Of a stretch of DNA of 64,000 nucleotides, positions 34,054 through 42,782 are shown one piece after another (position 1 is the stretch's first letter; each line of letters begins with the position of its first letter). The notes under the pieces were generated by a model. It saw only the letters and a list, made by a program, of their open reading frames with translations. It was not told where the DNA came from and did not search any database. The stretch spans positions 845,046-909,045 of the forward strand of contig CALMGM010000005.1 of the NCBI GenBank assembly GCA_937863685.1, written 5' to 3'. The stretch is from an uncultured bacterium (lineage in GTDB: Bacteria; Edwardsbacteria; AC1; EtOH8). A program made the translations under genes and the position numbers.

Positions 34054-35727
34054 ATGACCAAACAGGATATTCTAAGCTTACTTAAAGCCAAAGTAGGTTC
34101 CGGGTTCATCGGATCCATTGAGCCGATCCCTGACCAGCTATGGGTGGAGGTCAGGCCCGAGGCCGTTATCCAGGCGGTAGAGATACTGCACCGCCAGACG
34201 TCCGCCCGGTACCTGGTCAGCGTGGGGTCCGATGAGCGGGACATCAAAAAACGCTTTGCGGTCTACCATCTGTTCACCTTCGACAAGGACCATTTCTTCG
34301 TCACCCTGGATGTGACGGCCGATCCCCATACGCCCAAGGTGCCGTCCATCACCAACGTGATTGCCGGGGCCAACTGGTCGGAGCGAGAGATCCGCGATCT
34401 TCTGGGCATTCAATTCCCCGGTCATCCCGATCCCCGGCGGCTGGTGCTGGCCGACGACTGGCCGGCCGAGGTCTACCCCCTGCGCAAGGAGTTTGACTAC
34501 AGCCGGAAGCCGGAGTCGCATCCCGAGCAGGCCTACCAGTTCAAAGACAATCCTCCGGGCACCACGGTAGTGGCCATGGGACCTTATTTTCCGGTGTTCG
34601 AGGAGGCCACCTATTTCCGTCTTTATGTTGAAGGCGAGAAAGTGGTGGATGTCGACTACCGTGGCTTTTACGCCCACCGTGGCATCGAAAAACTGGGCGA
34701 CCAGACCCTGACCTACAATCAGATCCCGTTCATGGCCGAGCGGATCTGCGGAATCTGCGGCTTCGTTCACAATGTCTCCTTCTGCAAACTGGTGGAGCAT
34801 GCCGCCGACATCAAGGTGCCGCGGCGGGCCGACTACATCCGCACCATCATGCTGGAGCTGGAGCGCATCCATTCCCACGCGTTGTGGCTGGGGGTGGCCG
34901 GGCATATCATCGGCTTCGACACCGTGCTGATGCAGACCTGGCGGATGCGGGAGCCCATCATGTGGCTGTGCGAGAAGATCACCGGCAACCGCAAGACCTA
35001 CGGCATGAACCTGATCGGCGGGGTGCGGCGCGACATCCCCAAAGCCCTGGTCCCCGAGATCCGCACCAAGATCAGCAACATGGAGAAGGAATGGCTGGCG
35101 GTGCTGGATGCGGTCAAGGACGACACCACTTTGCGGATGCGGCTGGAGAAGGTGGGAATCCTCAACAAGGAAGGCTGCCACGAGTGGGCGGCGGTGGGCC
35201 CGGTGGCCCGGGCGGCCGATCTGGACATGGACGCCCGCAAGGACCATCCTTATTGCGCTTACGATGCGGTGGAGTTCAAAGTTATTACCGCCGACAGCAA
35301 CGATGTCTGGGGCCGGACGGTGGTCCGGATCCTAGAGACTTTGGAGTCGTTCAAGATCGTCAACCAATCGCTGGATGCTTTAATGGAACTACCGGAGGGC
35401 GACATCATCACCGAGATCCGGCAGGATATCCCGGCCGGCCGCATCGCCATCTCAGCGGTGGAGGCCCCCCGGGGGGAGGATGTTCACTTTTTGCTGACCG
35501 GCGGCAATAACCGGCCGGTGCGCTGGAGGGTGCGCTGCCCAACCTACCCCAACCTGCCGACCATCCCGGATATGGTCCGGGGCGAGCAGGTGGCCGACGT
35601 GCCGATCATCGTGGGCTCCATCGATCCCTGTTTCTCCTGCACCGAGCGGATGGAAGTGGTGGACGTAAATTCCGGGAATATCAGGATATACGGGCAGGAG
35701 GAACTGTCCAGGTGGACCGCCCGTTAA
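34054..35727 (+). CDS. hyfG: [NiFe] hydrogenase large subunit, group 4 (HyfG/HycE-like), NuoC-NuoD fusion
   Basis: A 557-residue catalytic subunit. Residues 1-~170 are the 30-kDa (NuoC) domain with SEREIRDLLGIQFPGHPDPRRL and LADDWP. The 49-kDa part has ERICGICGFVHNVSF with Ni ligands Cys232 and Cys235, and DPCFSCTERM with Cys526 and Cys529 near the C-terminus. All four Ni/Fe-binding cysteines are present, so this is a hydrogenase and not a complex I subunit. Residues 533-557 after Arg532 form the tail expected to be cut off by the HycI-type protease at 27142. The fusion and tail match HycE/HyfG of formate hydrogenlyases. Confidence 0.95.
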   Translation: MTKQDILSLLKAKVGSGFIGSIEPIPDQLWVEVRPEAVIQAVEILHRQTSARYLVSVGSDERDIKKRFAVYHLFTFDKDHFFVTLDVTADPHTPKVPSITNVIAGANWSEREIRDLLGIQFPGHPDPRRLVLADDWPAEVYPLRKEFDYSRKPESHPEQAYQFKDNPPGTTVVAMGPYFPVFEEATYFRLYVEGEKVVDVDYRGFYAHRGIEKLGDQTLTYNQIPFMAERICGICGFVHNVSFCKLVEHAADIKVPRRADYIRTIMLELERIHSHALWLGVAGHIIGFDTVLMQTWRMREPIMWLCEKITGNRKTYGMNLIGGVRRDIPKALVPEIRTKISNMEKEWLAVLDAVKDDTTLRMRLEKVGILNKEGCHEWAAVGPVARAADLDMDARKDHPYCAYDAVEFKVITADSNDVWGRTVVRILETLESFKIVNQSLDALMELPEGDIITEIRQDIPAGRIAISAVEAPRGEDVHFLLTGGNNRPVRWRVRCPTYPNLPTIPDMVRGEQVADVPIIVGSIDPCFSCTERMEVVDVNSGNIRIYGQEELSRWTAR

Positions 35728-35783
35728 GAGATATTAATAATTAAATATTACCTTTCTATAAATACACCATAGTAAGCAAAGAT

Positions 35784-36683
35784 ATGAATTCCGTAATCAA
35801 AATAACCGGCATGCTGTTGGTCCTTTTGTTCCTTTCGCCATTGCTGGAAGGGCTGCTCCGTAAATTCAAGGCTCTGGTGCATTCCCGGATCGGGCCGCCG
35901 TTGCTGCAGCCCTACTGGGACACCCTCAAGCTGCTGGGCAAGGACAATGTCCGGTCGGTCCATTCCCTGCTGGGGCCCCTGCCGGCTTACTTAAGCCTGG
36001 CGGCCGTTCTGCTGGCCGGACTGCTGGTGCCGGTGGGCGGAACTTCGGCCTTTGCCGGCGGCGACATGATACTGTTCCTTTACATGATCGGCTTAGCCTC
36101 GGTATGCGTGATGCTGGCCGGAATGGACTCCGGTTCGCCCTACGCCTTCCTGGGCATCGCCCGGGAGATGATGACATCATTGACCGTGGAGCCGGTGCTG
36201 TTCATCGCCCTGATCACTGCGGCCCTGAAGACCCACAGCTTCCGTTTCTCGGACATGGCCTTCTACCAGCAGACCTCCGGCACCTCGCTCTCCATGATCA
36301 TCTCCGGCATCGCGCTGTTATTGGGCATTCAGGCTCAGTTATCCAAACTGCCGTTTGACATACCCGAGGCCGAGGGCGAGCTGATGGGCGGGCCGTTCAT
36401 CGAGATCTCCGGGCCGACCTTCTCCCTGTATCGCTGGGGCTTCATCATCAAGCAGCTGATATTCTCCCTGATATTGGTACAGATATTCTTTCCCTGGACC
36501 TTCGGCCTCTCCGGCCTGTGGGCGGTGCTGGCGCAGATCGCCAAGATACTGGTGGTGGTGCTGCTGGTCGGGCTGGTGGACGTGGTCAACCCCCGCCTGC
36601 GGATAGACCAGGCCATGATCTATTATTTCGGGGTGGTGCTGACCGCCTTGGTGGGTCTGGTGTTCGCGCTGGTGGGAGCGTAA
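35784..36683 (+). CDS. hyfC: Hydrogenase membrane anchor subunit, HyfC/HycD-like (NuoH family)
   Basis: A 299-residue protein with about 8 helices. RKFKALVHSRIGPPLLQPYWDTLKLLGKDN is the conserved NuoH/HycD loop (here quoted in parts: HSRIGPPLLQPYWD, LLGK), and LPFDIPEAEGELMGGPFIEISGP is the second (PFDIPEAEGEL). It anchors the catalytic arm and lines the ion path at the membrane interface. Confidence 0.93.
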   Translation: MNSVIKITGMLLVLLFLSPLLEGLLRKFKALVHSRIGPPLLQPYWDTLKLLGKDNVRSVHSLLGPLPAYLSLAAVLLAGLLVPVGGTSAFAGGDMILFLYMIGLASVCVMLAGMDSGSPYAFLGIAREMMTSLTVEPVLFIALITAALKTHSFRFSDMAFYQQTSGTSLSMIISGIALLLGIQAQLSKLPFDIPEAEGELMGGPFIEISGPTFSLYRWGFIIKQLIFSLILVQIFFPWTFGLSGLWAVLAQIAKILVVVLLVGLVDVVNPRLRIDQAMIYYFGVVLTALVGLVFALVGA

Positions 36684-36741
36684 ATATTATTTACAATTTG
36701 GCATTTAAGATTTAGAGTTCAAATATTTAAGGTCAGCATAG

Positions 36742-37155
36742 ATGACCACGTTTAAGAAGTTTGAAGAAATTGAAATTTGGCAAAAGGCTCGTGACTTGAC
36801 AAAAATGATATATGAAGCCACCGGCGCCGGGGCCTTTGCCAGGGATTACTCTTTGAGGGATCAAATCAGGCGTGCAGCGGTATCAATAATGTCAAATATT
36901 GCCGAAGGGTTTAATCGCGGAGGTAACAAGGAACTGATCCAATATCTGGCAATAGCCAAAGGTTCCACCGCAGAGGTGCAAAGTCAATTATACGTGGCCC
37001 TTGATCAGCAATATATTGAAAACGCAGTATTCAAGGACCTGTACGGCTTGGCCGACCAAATTGCTGCGGAAATATTTTCGTTTATTATTTATCTAAGCAA
37101 AAGCAATATTAAAGGAATAAAATATAAATCCGTCCAAATACCAAATGGTAAATAA
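36742..37155 (+). CDS. Four-helix-bundle protein, S23/intervening-sequence type (copy 3)
   Basis: A 137-residue helical protein closely related to the frameshifted copy at 33622: [21 protein letters not shown], then [31 protein letters not shown] and [17 protein letters not shown]. Intact here. It lies between hyfC and hyfH on the same strand; function unknown. Confidence 0.88.
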   Translation: MTTFKKFEEIEIWQKARDLTKMIYEATGAGAFARDYSLRDQIRRAAVSIMSNIAEGFNRGGNKELIQYLAIAKGSTAEVQSQLYVALDQQYIENAVFKDLYGLADQIAAEIFSFIIYLSKSNIKGIKYKSVQIPNGK

Positions 37156-37177
37156 ATAGCATGAAAGAACAGCCAGC

Positions 37178-37618
37178 ATGATTATATCCAAATTAAAAGA
37201 AGCCCTTATCTGCTTCAAGAACCTGCGGGTCACCTTTCCCTACCCGTTGAAACGGAATTTCGAGGCCCTGCCGGTGGAGGGTTTCCGGGGCAAGCTGACC
37301 ATAGACGTCAATAAATGCATCGGCTGCGCCGGCTGCGCCAACGTCTGCCCCTCGCGGCTGATAGTGGTCACCGACCGCCAGGCCGTCCGCAAGCTGGACT
37401 TCTACCTGGAACGCTGCACCTACTGCGGCCGCTGCGCCGACGTCTGCCCGGAGAAGGCCATCACCATGACCCAGGAGTTCGAGACCGCCACCAACGACGT
37501 TCACAACGACATGCATATCTCGGCCGAGGTGTACATGGGAACCTGCCAGCGCTGCGGCCGGTGCTTCGAGACCCAGACCATCATCGACAGGATGATGACG
37601 GTGGGATTCCGCAATTAA
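37178..37618 (+). CDS. hyfH: Hydrogenase ferredoxin-like subunit, HyfH/HycF-like (NuoI family)
   Basis: A 146-residue protein with two [4Fe-4S] ferredoxin motifs, CIGCAGCANVCPS and CTYCGRCADVCPE, preceded by a basic membrane-proximal N-terminus. An extra CQRCGRCFE near the C-terminus adds three cysteines, as in some HycF/EchF proteins. It would pass electrons between the HydB/HydG or Mo-enzyme side and the small subunit. Confidence 0.92.
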   Translation: MIISKLKEALICFKNLRVTFPYPLKRNFEALPVEGFRGKLTIDVNKCIGCAGCANVCPSRLIVVTDRQAVRKLDFYLERCTYCGRCADVCPEKAITMTQEFETATNDVHNDMHISAEVYMGTCQRCGRCFETQTIIDRMMTVGFRN

Positions 37619-37630
37619 ATTACAGAATAA

Positions 37631-37714
37631 ACCACAAAGACACCAAGTCACCAAGAGGGATTAAGTGTAAAAGGCATGAAAATAATTTTGTGCCTTTGTG
37701 CCTTGGTGGTAGAA
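37631..37714. repeat. Intergenic palindromic repeat, family E copy 1 (ACCACAAAG...CTTGGTGGT)
   Basis: ACCACAAAGACACCAAG at the left and CTTTGTGCCTTGGTGGT at the right form an imperfect long dyad across the hyfH-hyfE gap. The right arm and AGAA tail recur at 42816-42843. Confidence 0.7.
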
Positions 37715-37729
37715 AGCAAATAAGAGAGT

Positions 37730-38392
37730 ATGGGTGATCTGATCACAACCTTGATGGCCTGCCACTTCATCGCCTCGGTGGGGGCGGCCGAGATCCGAAA
37801 TTTGAAGACAGCCACATTATTTCTGCTGGTGCAGTCGCTGTTGCTGTCGTTCATCATCGTGGCCTTCGCCGAGAAAAGCCAGAACTACACCCTGTACTGG
37901 TGGGCGGCCCTGACCTTCATCACCAAGGTGGTGATCATCCCGGCGCTGCTGTGGTGGCACATCAAACGCACCGAATACATCGAGGTCAAGCCGCTGGTGA
38001 GCTTCGTAGTGTCGTTCATAATCCTGTCCGTATTCCTGATCGTCTTCTACCAGATGATCCGCACCTATGTGGGCTTTGTCGCCCCCACGGTGGAGGCCAC
38101 CATCGAGCCGGCCCGCTCGTCGCTGGCCCTGGCCTTCACCATCTTCGTGCTGGGATTGTACGTGCTGGTGGTCCACCGCGATGCGGTCAAGATAATCATC
38201 GGGCTGCACCTGATCGAGAACGGCGTCCACCTGGCCCTGGTGACCCTGGTGCCCAAGCTTCCGGTGACCACCATCCTGGGCATAGTCTCCAACGTGGTGG
38301 TGGCCGCGGTGATGCTGCTGTTCCTCACCGAAAGCATCTACAAGGCCTTCGGCAGCGCCGACACCATGAAGCTGTCCAGCCTGAAACGATAG
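37730..38392 (+). CDS. hyfE: Hydrogenase membrane subunit, HyfE-like
   Basis: A 220-residue protein, near the 216 of E. coli HyfE, with ~7 helices. The N-terminal half (ATLFLLVQSLLLSFIIVAFAE, WWAALTFITKVVIIPALLWWHIKRTEYIE) and the NuoK-like C-terminal half (VHRDAVKIIIGLHLIENGVHLALV with the buried Glu) match HyfE. AGAG precedes the ATG. Confidence 0.88.
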   Translation: MGDLITTLMACHFIASVGAAEIRNLKTATLFLLVQSLLLSFIIVAFAEKSQNYTLYWWAALTFITKVVIIPALLWWHIKRTEYIEVKPLVSFVVSFIILSVFLIVFYQMIRTYVGFVAPTVEATIEPARSSLALAFTIFVLGLYVLVVHRDAVKIIIGLHLIENGVHLALVTLVPKLPVTTILGIVSNVVVAAVMLLFLTESIYKAFGSADTMKLSSLKR

Positions 38393-38407
38393 AGAAGGAG
38401 CATTAAA

Positions 38408-38884
38408 ATGGTCGACAAAAATGTTTTGAAAAAACTGAACTTCTTCAGCGATTTCTCCGATGCCGAGCTGGGAAAACTGGCCCCGCTGTTCAGCCAGCGC
38501 AGCTATCAGGCCGACCAGGCGATGATACCCGAGCGCGCTGAAAGCACCGAGATGATGGTTCTGGTGGAGGGCAAGGTGGCGGTGGAGGTGGCCACCCGGC
38601 TTTCCGAAAGCGCCGACCGGCTGGTGCTGACCATGGAGCTCAGCCCGGGCCGCATCATCGAATGGTCCAACGCCTTCGACCTGGTGCAGAGCGGCGGCAC
38701 CGCCTCGGCCCGGGCGGTCAGCGATGTCACCGTGCTGGTGGCCGAGGGACAAAAGGTCTACCAACTGTGCATCGCCGAACCCCAGATGGGGATCAAAATG
38801 CTCCAGCTGATACTGCAGGTGCTGACCTCGCGCCTGAAGGACACCAGGATGCAGCTGGTCAGCATGGCCGCCCAGTGCCAATAA
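38408..38884 (+). CDS. Stand-alone cyclic-nucleotide-binding-fold protein in the hydrogenase operon
   Basis: A 158-residue protein with only the CRP/CAP effector-domain fold: LKKLNFFSDFSDAELGKLAPLFSQRSY, MVLVEGKVAVEV, LSPGRIIEWSNAF and ARAVSDVTVLVAEGQKV, followed by a C-terminal helix like the CRP dimer helix. There is no helix-turn-helix. The phosphate-binding cassette (usually GExxG..RxA) is altered to GRIIEW...TASARA, so cyclic nucleotide binding is uncertain. GAAGGAG precedes the ATG, and it lies 15 bases after hyfE; a regulatory or structural subunit is plausible. Confidence 0.78.
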   Translation: MVDKNVLKKLNFFSDFSDAELGKLAPLFSQRSYQADQAMIPERAESTEMMVLVEGKVAVEVATRLSESADRLVLTMELSPGRIIEWSNAFDLVQSGGTASARAVSDVTVLVAEGQKVYQLCIAEPQMGIKMLQLILQVLTSRLKDTRMQLVSMAAQCQ

Positions 38885-38891
38885 CCGGCTG

Positions 38892-38983
38892 GTCATCGCG
38901 AGAAGGTCATAGTTGATAGGCAAGCGAAGCGATCCAAAAGCGATGGCTTCGTAAGATAACCGAGCAAGCATTCTCGCAATGAC
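38892..38983. repeat. Intergenic palindromic repeat, family D (GTCATCGCGAGAA...TTCTCGCAATGAC)
   Basis: Thirteen-base arms at 38892-38904 and 38971-38983 with one mismatch; inside are AAGCGAAGCGATC and GATGGCTTC. A widespread dispersed element type. The 156-base gap to hyfF holds nothing else. Confidence 0.8.
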
Positions 38984-39040
38984 TGTTGTATATCATAAAA
39001 TATTTTGTTAAGTATTAAAGAAATAAAATAGAGTGAGAAT

Positions 39041-40567
39041 ATGGTTGTAACTATCAATCCCATGGTGGTGTCGATACTGCCATTCCTGGTCTTCATGGTC
39101 CCCCTGGTTTTCGGCGGGCTGATATTCGCCCTGGGACGGCTGGGAAAGATGTTCCGGCACGGCCTGGCGCTGGCCGGGATAAGCCTGACCCTGCTGATCG
39201 CCGTAATGATGACCGTCCGGGTCCTGAACGGAGAGGTGCTCACCTGGTGGGGCAACAATTTCTACGTGGACGGGCTGTCCACCCTGATGGAGCTGGCGGC
39301 CAGCGTGATGGGGGCGATAGTGGTGGTCTATTCCATGAAGTATTTCGGTGCCAAGACCGAGATCGAGGAGGCCCATCCCTACACCAGCATGACCACCTAC
39401 TACGGGCAGATCCTTTTATTCCTGGGGCTGATGAACTGGACCTGCGCCACCAACAACATCATCATGTTGTACGTTTCCCTGGAATTCACCACCCTGGCCA
39501 CCGTATTCCTGGTTACTTTCCATTGGAACAAACCGGCCCTGGAGGCGGGATATAAGTATCTGTTATTGGTAACAGTGGGCGTGGTGTTCGCCCTGCTGGG
39601 ATCGGTTCTTTTATACTCGGCGGCCACCCCGTTCTTGCCGGCCTCCCGGGTGCTGCTGCTGACCGAACTGGGCACCATCGCCACCAAGATACCCAGCAAC
39701 ATAGTGCTGCTGGCCGCCGCCTTCATGGTGGTGGGATTCGGGACCAAGGCCGGGCTGGTCCCCTTCCATGCCTGGCTGCCCGACGCCCACGCCGAAGCCC
39801 CGGCACCGGTATCGGCTCTTTTATCCGGCATCGTCATCAAGGTGGGGGCCTACGCGTTGGCCAGGACCATTTCGGTGTTCGCCCCGCATTACGGCACCAT
39901 TCCGCTGTTCATCGCCATCCTCTGTTCCATCTCCATGATCGTGGGCATGATGATGGCCATGGTCCAGGACGACCTCAAGCGGATGCTGGCCTACTCCTCC
40001 GTGGCCCAGATCGCCTATGTCATCGAGGGGCTGGGGATGGGCACCTACCTGGGGATCTACGGCGGGCTGATGCACCTGGTCAATCATACCATCGTCAAGG
40101 GACTGCTGTTCCTGGCGGTGGGGGCCATCATCTATTCGGCGGGAAAGCGCAGGATATCCGAGCTGGCCAAGGTGAAATTCAAAATGCCCCTGACGGCCTT
40201 CGCCTTCTTCGTGGGGGTGTTCGCCATCTCGGGCATGCCGCCCTTCAACGGATTCGTCTCCAAGTTCACCCTGTTCCTGGCGGTGGGCCAGGCCAAGCTG
40301 ATGTGGGCGGCCATCATCGGCATCATCACCAGCCTGTTCACCCTGGTCTGCTTCTTCCGGGCCGGATACAAGATCTTCTGGTCGGAGAAGGAGGTCCATG
40401 CGGTGGGGGCCGAGGCCGCCACCGCCGCCGAGGTTCCGGCGGCCATGTGGGTGGGAATGGTGCTGCTGGCCGTGGCGGCCATAGTGCTGGGGGTGTTTCC
40501 CCAGATAATGCATCCGCTGCTGGACAGCGCCACCAAGTGCATTTTGAGGATATTGATCGGGGGATGA
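39041..40567 (+). CDS. hyfF: Antiporter-like hydrogenase membrane subunit, HyfF-like
   Basis: A 508-residue protein with ~14 helices. LYVSLEFTTLATVFLV (TM5 Glu), GFGTKAGLVPFHAWLPDAHAEAPAPVSALLSGIVIKVGAY (core; key parts TKAGLVPFHAWLPDAHAEAP) and AYSSVAQIAYVIEGLG match HyfF/NuoN-like subunits. Third antiporter-like subunit of the locus, as in E. coli hyf, which also has three (B, D, F). Confidence 0.9.
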   Translation: MVVTINPMVVSILPFLVFMVPLVFGGLIFALGRLGKMFRHGLALAGISLTLLIAVMMTVRVLNGEVLTWWGNNFYVDGLSTLMELAASVMGAIVVVYSMKYFGAKTEIEEAHPYTSMTTYYGQILLFLGLMNWTCATNNIIMLYVSLEFTTLATVFLVTFHWNKPALEAGYKYLLLVTVGVVFALLGSVLLYSAATPFLPASRVLLLTELGTIATKIPSNIVLLAAAFMVVGFGTKAGLVPFHAWLPDAHAEAPAPVSALLSGIVIKVGAYALARTISVFAPHYGTIPLFIAILCSISMIVGMMMAMVQDDLKRMLAYSSVAQIAYVIEGLGMGTYLGIYGGLMHLVNHTIVKGLLFLAVGAIIYSAGKRRISELAKVKFKMPLTAFAFFVGVFAISGMPPFNGFVSKFTLFLAVGQAKLMWAAIIGIITSLFTLVCFFRAGYKIFWSEKEVHAVGAEAATAAEVPAAMWVGMVLLAVAAIVLGVFPQIMHPLLDSATKCILRILIGG

Positions 40568-40574
40568 ACCATAC

Positions 40575-41561
40575 ATGAAATATTTTCGCCACTATAATAA
40601 CATTATAGTGTTACTAAGATATCTCGTATTTTTTTCTTCCATAATAATTCTATATGCGATCTGTAATGCACAATTAAAACCTTCCATGTCTTTCTTTAAT
40701 GTTGGAGAATGGATCAAATTCAGCGTTGACGGTGGTTCCCTAAAAGGCGATACTATAATTGTAAATTTGGTAACTAAATACAACATAAAGAAACCGAAAT
40801 TTGAAATAATCAATGCACAAGGCGGAAAAATAGTAAAGAAAACAAATGGTAAAAAAGCAATTATCCAAAATGATACAGTTTATCTTTGGCAGGCCATCAT
40901 TAATATGGTAGATGATGAAACGAAAGGGGAAATAAAAATCTCGGGGATTTTGGATGATGATACTTCCAAAGCATATTTTATAGAGAAATATTCTTTTAAA
41001 CGTGGCTTAAAGATTGGTAAACGGGCTTTTCCAAGTAATAGTAATTTGAAAATAATATCCGTCCCCTATGGGCGTGGCCCTGGAATAATAAAAATAATTT
41101 CCGGACGTTTGCTCATTCTGAATTATCGTGTAAAAAACATAAGCAGAGATACTATAGATATTAAAAGCTTGTGTGGTGCAAAAATATTATTAAAAGAAAA
41201 TATGGTATCAAAAGATTTCGTTGCTCCTTGGTCAGATTCTTTAATTGATTATATTGATTATAATGATAAAAGTAAATTATGGCTGTTGCCAAATGAAGAA
41301 ATAAATTTATGGGGTCCAAGGCTTCATCACATGGCAATTACAAATCGGCCAATAAAAATAACTATGAACTGCGACGCAAAAATATTCATAAAACCCACCA
41401 AAACGTTTAAAAATACGCCAGAGTATGTTTATATAAAATCCGATGATTTTAATCTACTTGTTTTGGGCCCGCGTTGGTTTTTTCAAAAAAAGGAAAACAT
41501 CGAATATTGGTTTTTAAATAAATTCAGGACCAAGAAAAAATCCGAGACGGTAATATTTTAG
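40575..41561 (+). CDS. AT-rich orphan gene, probable exported protein of unknown function
   Basis: A 328-residue protein with an N-terminal hydrophobic segment (IIVLLRYLVFFSSIIILYAICNAQ) that could be a signal peptide. The rest is rich in Lys, Ile and Asn, with a probable beta-sandwich rhythm (GDTIIVNLVTKYNIKKPKFEI). I recognise no family. By eye its base composition is far more AT-rich than the adjoining hydrogenase genes, and it begins 8 bases after hyfF, so lateral acquisition is likely. A perfect 9-base-arm hairpin lies in codons 6-12. Confidence 0.65.
   Translation: MKYFRHYNNIIVLLRYLVFFSSIIILYAICNAQLKPSMSFFNVGEWIKFSVDGGSLKGDTIIVNLVTKYNIKKPKFEIINAQGGKIVKKTNGKKAIIQNDTVYLWQAIINMVDDETKGEIKISGILDDDTSKAYFIEKYSFKRGLKIGKRAFPSNSNLKIISVPYGRGPGIIKIISGRLLILNYRVKNISRDTIDIKSLCGAKILLKENMVSKDFVAPWSDSLIDYIDYNDKSKLWLLPNEEINLWGPRLHHMAITNRPIKITMNCDAKIFIKPTKTFKNTPEYVYIKSDDFNLLVLGPRWFFQKKENIEYWFLNKFRTKKKSETVIF
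40590..40610. repeat. Perfect hairpin in the 5' end of the AT-rich orphan
   Basis: CACTATAAT (40590-40598), loop AAC, ATTATAGTG (40602-40610). It could mask early codons in mRNA or be a binding dyad; TATAAT inside it resembles a -10 box. Confidence 0.5.
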
Positions 41562-41597
41562 TAAACCATTTAAACATACAGACAGATAGGCACTTAA

Positions 41598-42782
41598 ATG
41601 AAAAAAGTATTTATTACGCTGATGATTCCGCTGGCCATTGTTTCTTTGCTGGGCTTCTCGGGTTGCGAGGGCGGCGGGGAGCAGGTCCGGATCGGTGTGG
41701 CCGCTCCGCTGACCGGTGAACAGGCCAAGGCCGGACAGGATGTCCTGCACGGCGTCCAGCTGGCGGTATCCGAGTGGAATGCCAAAGGCGGGGTGCTGGG
41801 CAAAAGGATAGTGATCATCGCCGGCGACGACCGGGCCGACGAGAAGGAAGCCTATATCGTGGCCGAAAAACTGGCCAACCAGGGGATCTGCGGGATAATC
41901 GGCCACTACAACAGCCACTGTTCCATTGCTGGAAGCCGCATCTACAATCAAAGGATGCTGCCGCAGATCTCTCCGGCCTCCACCAATCCCAAATTCACCG
42001 AACAGGGCTTCGCCAATATCTTCCGCACCTGCGGGCGCGACGACCAGCAGGGGCAGGTGGCGGCTGAGTTCGCGGTCAAGACGCTGAATCTCAAAAAAGT
42101 GGCCATCTTCAATGATGGCACCACCTATGGGCGGGGGCTGGCGGAGGAATTCAAGAAATCGATCGCTGCTTTGCAAACACCAATCGGAATCAAAGCCAAA
42201 AATCAACAGCCGCCGATAGAAATCGTGGCTGAGGCCGAGCTGCAGCCGGTCAAGGAAGGGCAGGCCCCGGGCTATGATGCAGTGCTGGATCCGCTGATCA
42301 GCATTCAGCCCGATCTGGTATACTTCGGCGGCAGCTATCCCGAGGGGGCGGTGCTGGTGAGGAAGATGAAGGAAAGAAAACTGAAGAGCGCCTTCATGGC
42401 CGGAGACGCCATTGCCAATTCGGTATATCTAAAAGCCGGGGGCATTGCCACCGAGGGCACCTATTTCACTTTCGGCCCGGCGGTGGAGGATATGCCGGAG
42501 GCCGGGCGGTTCTACGGTTCGTTCAAGGCCCGCTACGGAGAGATCGGGCCCTATTCGGTCTACTCCTACGATGCCGCCATGGTGCTGCTACGGGCTGTGG
42601 AAAAGGCCGGGATCACCGCCGGAGATTCGCTGATCAGCGTGCTGCATTCCCTGAAGTTCTCCGGGGCCATGGGGGAGATAGATTTCGACCAGAAGGGCGA
42701 CATCAAGGCGGCGCCCTATGTCATCTGGAGGGTAAAGGGCGGGGAGTTCGTTCCGGTAAAAGTGGAAGCCCCGATAGAATAA
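41598..42782 (+). CDS. LivJ/LivK-type periplasmic substrate-binding lipoprotein without transporter
   Basis: A 394-residue type I periplasmic binding protein. Lipoprotein signal with FSGC (Cys23). VRIGVAAPLTGEQAKAGQDVLHGVQLAVSEWN and GKRIVIIAGDD are the family opening; IIGHYNSHCSIAGSRIYNQ and ISPASTNPKFTEQGFANIFRTCGRDDQQG form the ligand cleft region, and VYSYDAAMVLLRA the C-terminal lobe. LIV-like proteins bind amino acids or amides, but no permease or ATPase gene is in the window. Its place between hyfF and hyfI suggests a sensor or accessory role; this is inference. Confidence 0.88.
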   Translation: MKKVFITLMIPLAIVSLLGFSGCEGGGEQVRIGVAAPLTGEQAKAGQDVLHGVQLAVSEWNAKGGVLGKRIVIIAGDDRADEKEAYIVAEKLANQGICGIIGHYNSHCSIAGSRIYNQRMLPQISPASTNPKFTEQGFANIFRTCGRDDQQGQVAAEFAVKTLNLKKVAIFNDGTTYGRGLAEEFKKSIAALQTPIGIKAKNQQPPIEIVAEAELQPVKEGQAPGYDAVLDPLISIQPDLVYFGGSYPEGAVLVRKMKERKLKSAFMAGDAIANSVYLKAGGIATEGTYFTFGPAVEDMPEAGRFYGSFKARYGEIGPYSVYSYDAAMVLLRAVEKAGITAGDSLISVLHSLKFSGAMGEIDFDQKGDIKAAPYVIWRVKGGEFVPVKVEAPIE

